15,933 bases of DNA from Pyrinomonadaceae bacterium (GTDB lineage Bacteria > Acidobacteriota > Blastocatellia > Pyrinomonadales > Pyrinomonadaceae), in the NCBI GenBank assembly GCA_014379075.1, contig JACMMN010000100.1, positions 1 through 15,933 on the forward strand. Direction: 5' to 3'. Both the position numbers and the translations under genes were made by a program. Position 1 is the first letter of the stretch, and every line of letters starts with the position of its first letter. Below the pieces are notes generated by a model. That model was given only the letters and a program-made list of their open reading frames with translations. It made no database searches and was not told where the DNA came from. This document shows positions 12,486 to 15,933 of the stretch, one piece after another.

Positions 12486-14309
12486 ATGTCCCGTAAAAAT
12501 CACATCGCCAAATCTATTTTTGCTTCTCTGTTGCTTTTTTCGATGAGCTTCCAGAGTGTTCCTGTTTATGCTAACGACCTGGTCGGCAGCGACGATCTCG
12601 CCGGAGGTGCAAGCGTTTTTGTATTCCGCGAATCACGTAAGAAGCCGCAGGAGCGGGCCGGTGGAAGTGTCAGCGGCGGTGGCGGTGGCGGCAGGGTTCG
12701 GTCCTATCGCGATAAGGTAAATGCCCAGATCGCCGCCTCCCGGAAGAAGAAGGCCGCAACCGCTAAGGCAAAACAGGCGCAGCTTGCCGCAGCCCGTAGA
12801 AAAGAACGGGTTGCAAAACTAAAGCTTTCCAATACGTTTGCCGCGAAAGGCGAAGATCTGATGGAAAAAGGCGATGCCGCGGGTGCGATGACTGCGTTCA
12901 GGGAATCGATAAAGCTGAATGCAAAAAATACTGATGCCATATCAGGATTGAGCGATGCTTTAACGGCAAAGGGAATTGAGATTTCAGGTGCAGATTATAA
13001 CGAAGCTGCCGTCGGATATTTTACCGAAGCGGTCAAGCTCAACCCTCGTAATGAAATAGCTTACGCCAAGCTGGGCGAGATCCATGATGCCAGGGATCGT
13101 AACGAACTTGCACTTACGAACTATGAGAAGGCTTTGGCAATCGACCCCGCATTGTCGGCGCTTTATATGCCGATCGGGCTTGCCTACGTTCAGGCGGGCG
13201 ATGTCGCGAAAGCCGATATTTATCTGACCAAAGCCGAAACTGCTGGAGCCGACGGAGCAGAAGCAAGGTTTGCCCGCGGCGTGCTTTTGTACAAGCAGAA
13301 CAAGAATGCCGAGGCATTGGCCGTTTTCGATAAGATCGCCGCCGCCGAACCTCAGAGCTCCGCTGCCCAGTATCAGCGTGCGGTGATCCTGGATCGTCTT
13401 GGCCAAAACGGCCAGTCGGTCGATGCGTATAAGAAAACTCTCCAGATCGATCCGAATTATTCGATGGCGTGGTTCGATATGGGGGTGATTCATTACAATA
13501 AAGGGGAATACAATGAAGCCGTGAATGCCTATCAACAGGTGTTGAAGACGGACAACGCTAACTACAAAGCTCACAAAAATCTCGCCAGTACATTCAGGCA
13601 GTTGGAACGCTACCCCGAAGCAAATGCTTCATACAAACTTGCGGAACCGGGATACAAAAATGACCCTGATCTTTACAGCGAATGGGGATTCTGTCTGGGT
13701 AAAACGGCCGAGTGGGACAAGTCCGTCGCTAAACTCGAGACCGCCCGGACTATCAGCCCGACGGCGGTTGACGACACAAATGTCGGTTGGGGCTATTACA
13801 ACTCGGCACAGGCCGATAAGCAGGCAAAGAACGACGCTGCGGCAAAAGCGAAACTCGAAAAGAGCAAAATGTCGCTGCAAAGCGCCGTTCAAAAGGACCC
13901 GAATCTCGACGCGGCCCATCTCAATCTCGGTTCGACCTATAACGGGCTCGGTGAGCACGACAGTGCGGTGAAGTCGCTTGATCAGGCCAACAAACTGCAT
14001 GGCGACTGGGCTATAGCGATCAACCAACTCGGCCTTGCGTACCGGGGACTTAATAATCTGACCGCGGCGCTCCAGCAATTCAATCGCGTCGTCAGTCTTG
14101 ACGGCAACAGCGTCAACGGCCTTTTCAATCTAGGCTCGACGCAATATGCAAGCGGTGACAAAAAGGGCGCGAAGAAGACGCAGGATAAGCTCAAAAAGGT
14201 CAATCCCGATCTGGCTAATCAGCTCGGCAACATAATCGCGGGCAAATTGATCGAGGCTGGTACGAATGAGCTAAAGAAGAAAGTGAAGATACCGGGAATC
14301 CCTTTCTAG
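12486..14309 (+). CDS. Exported tetratricopeptide-repeat protein, paralogue of the TPR protein at 8587
   Basis: This 607-residue protein has a signal peptide (MSRKNHIAKS, hydrophobic core, likely cleavage after VYA at residue 29). The mature N-terminus has DLV then GGASVFVFR (40-48), at the same residue numbers as in the upstream paralogue. A Gly run (about 59-69, GGSVSGGGGGG) and an Ala/Lys/Arg-rich, probably helical segment (75-115) follow. About ten TPR-like units then run from about 116 to 570, with PNYSMAWFDMGVIHYNKGEYNEAVNAYQQVLK a clear example. The C-terminal tail is basic (NELKKKVKIPGIPF). The protein aligns with the first TPR protein over its length (YYN, LNLG, LNELGLAY/INQLGLAYR, KLKK). 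It lacks the Cys pair found there. The ATG has GTGAGG five bases upstream. Its own promoter and terminator suggest a single-gene unit. Partner and role are unknown. Confidence 0.88.
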   Translation: MSRKNHIAKSIFASLLLFSMSFQSVPVYANDLVGSDDLAGGASVFVFRESRKKPQERAGGSVSGGGGGGRVRSYRDKVNAQIAASRKKKAATAKAKQAQLAAARRKERVAKLKLSNTFAAKGEDLMEKGDAAGAMTAFRESIKLNAKNTDAISGLSDALTAKGIEISGADYNEAAVGYFTEAVKLNPRNEIAYAKLGEIHDARDRNELALTNYEKALAIDPALSALYMPIGLAYVQAGDVAKADIYLTKAETAGADGAEARFARGVLLYKQNKNAEALAVFDKIAAAEPQSSAAQYQRAVILDRLGQNGQSVDAYKKTLQIDPNYSMAWFDMGVIHYNKGEYNEAVNAYQQVLKTDNANYKAHKNLASTFRQLERYPEANASYKLAEPGYKNDPDLYSEWGFCLGKTAEWDKSVAKLETARTISPTAVDDTNVGWGYYNSAQADKQAKNDAAAKAKLEKSKMSLQSAVQKDPNLDAAHLNLGSTYNGLGEHDSAVKSLDQANKLHGDWAIAINQLGLAYRGLNNLTAALQQFNRVVSLDGNSVNGLFNLGSTQYASGDKKGAKKTQDKLKKVNPDLANQLGNIIAGKLIEAGTNELKKKVKIPGIPF

Positions 14310-14329
14310 GAAATGCGGTAAATTAAAGC

Positions 14330-14361
14330 AAAAGCGTGGTTATAAAGACCACGCTTTTTTT
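14330..14361 (+). terminator. Strong intrinsic terminator after the second TPR gene
   Basis: An 11-base perfect stem, AAAAGCGTGGT (14330-14340) with ACCACGCTTTT (14348-14358), has a seven-base loop and a run of seven T at 14355-14361. It begins 20 bases after the TPR stop codon. This is a textbook Rho-independent terminator and separates the TPR gene from carB. Confidence 0.9.
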
Positions 14362-14362
14362 G

Positions 14363-14368
14363 TATAAT
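14363..14368 (+). promoter_or_regulatory. Possible carB -10 element abutting the terminator
   Basis: TATAAT occurs immediately after the terminator T tract and 13 bases before the carB ATG. If real, the transcript would start near 14375 with a leader of only about 7 bases, and the -35 would lie inside the terminator stem-loop. No good -35 hexamer is seen, so this is tentative. Confidence 0.3.
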
Positions 14369-14381
14369 CAAAAGTTTACGT

Positions 14382-15933
<1,552 letters not shown>

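Overview
The window looks like a chromosomal stretch from a free-living, Gram-negative-type bacterium of roughly balanced base composition. Several exported proteins with signal peptides, a cell-wall gene (murB), a PAS-GGDEF signalling protein and large exported TPR proteins are present. The style of the proteins, especially the plant-plastid-like S9D peptidase and the paired secreted TPR proteins, suggests the Acidobacteriota, possibly the Blastocatellia/Pyrinomonadales. That placement is inference from general resemblance and was not tested. I see no rRNA, tRNA, CRISPR array, transposase or phage gene.

Layout. Positions 2-793 (+) are the C-terminal catalytic part of a prolyl-oligopeptidase-family (S9D, glutamyl endopeptidase-like) peptidase cut by the left edge. 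It converges on a minus-strand PAS-PAS-PAS-GGDEF diguanylate cyclase (872-2686) that ends where an EAL domain would normally begin. A divergent control region (2687-2962) with two strong inverted repeats separates the cyclase from a plus-strand pair: an exported M19 membrane-type dipeptidase (2963-4252) and, 28 bases on, an exported endonuclease/exonuclease/phosphatase-fold (EEP) hydrolase (4281-5882). These converge on a minus-strand EF-G-like translational GTPase (6076-8181) with atypical GTPase motifs.

The right half is all plus strand: an exported TPR protein (8587-10425), a small unrecognised protein rich in Trp/His (10439-10711), murB (10749-11906) with an unusual internal insertion, a long non-coding gap with an orphan terminator-like hairpin and a promoter (11907-12485), a second exported TPR protein paralogous to the first (12486-14309), a strong intrinsic terminator, and the N-terminal half of carB (14382 to the right edge).

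How it fits together. The first TPR protein, the small protein and murB are tightly spaced and could be one transcript; the second TPR protein appears to have its own promoter and terminator. The two TPR proteins align along their whole length. They share a conserved block right after the signal peptide (GG-x-SVF-x-FR), at identical residue numbers, which marks them as members of one specialised exported family. Their placement on either side of murB suggests, without proving, a role in the cell envelope. This TPR/small-protein/murB block is the most interesting part of the window. The other genes are individually recognisable functions without an evident common pathway.
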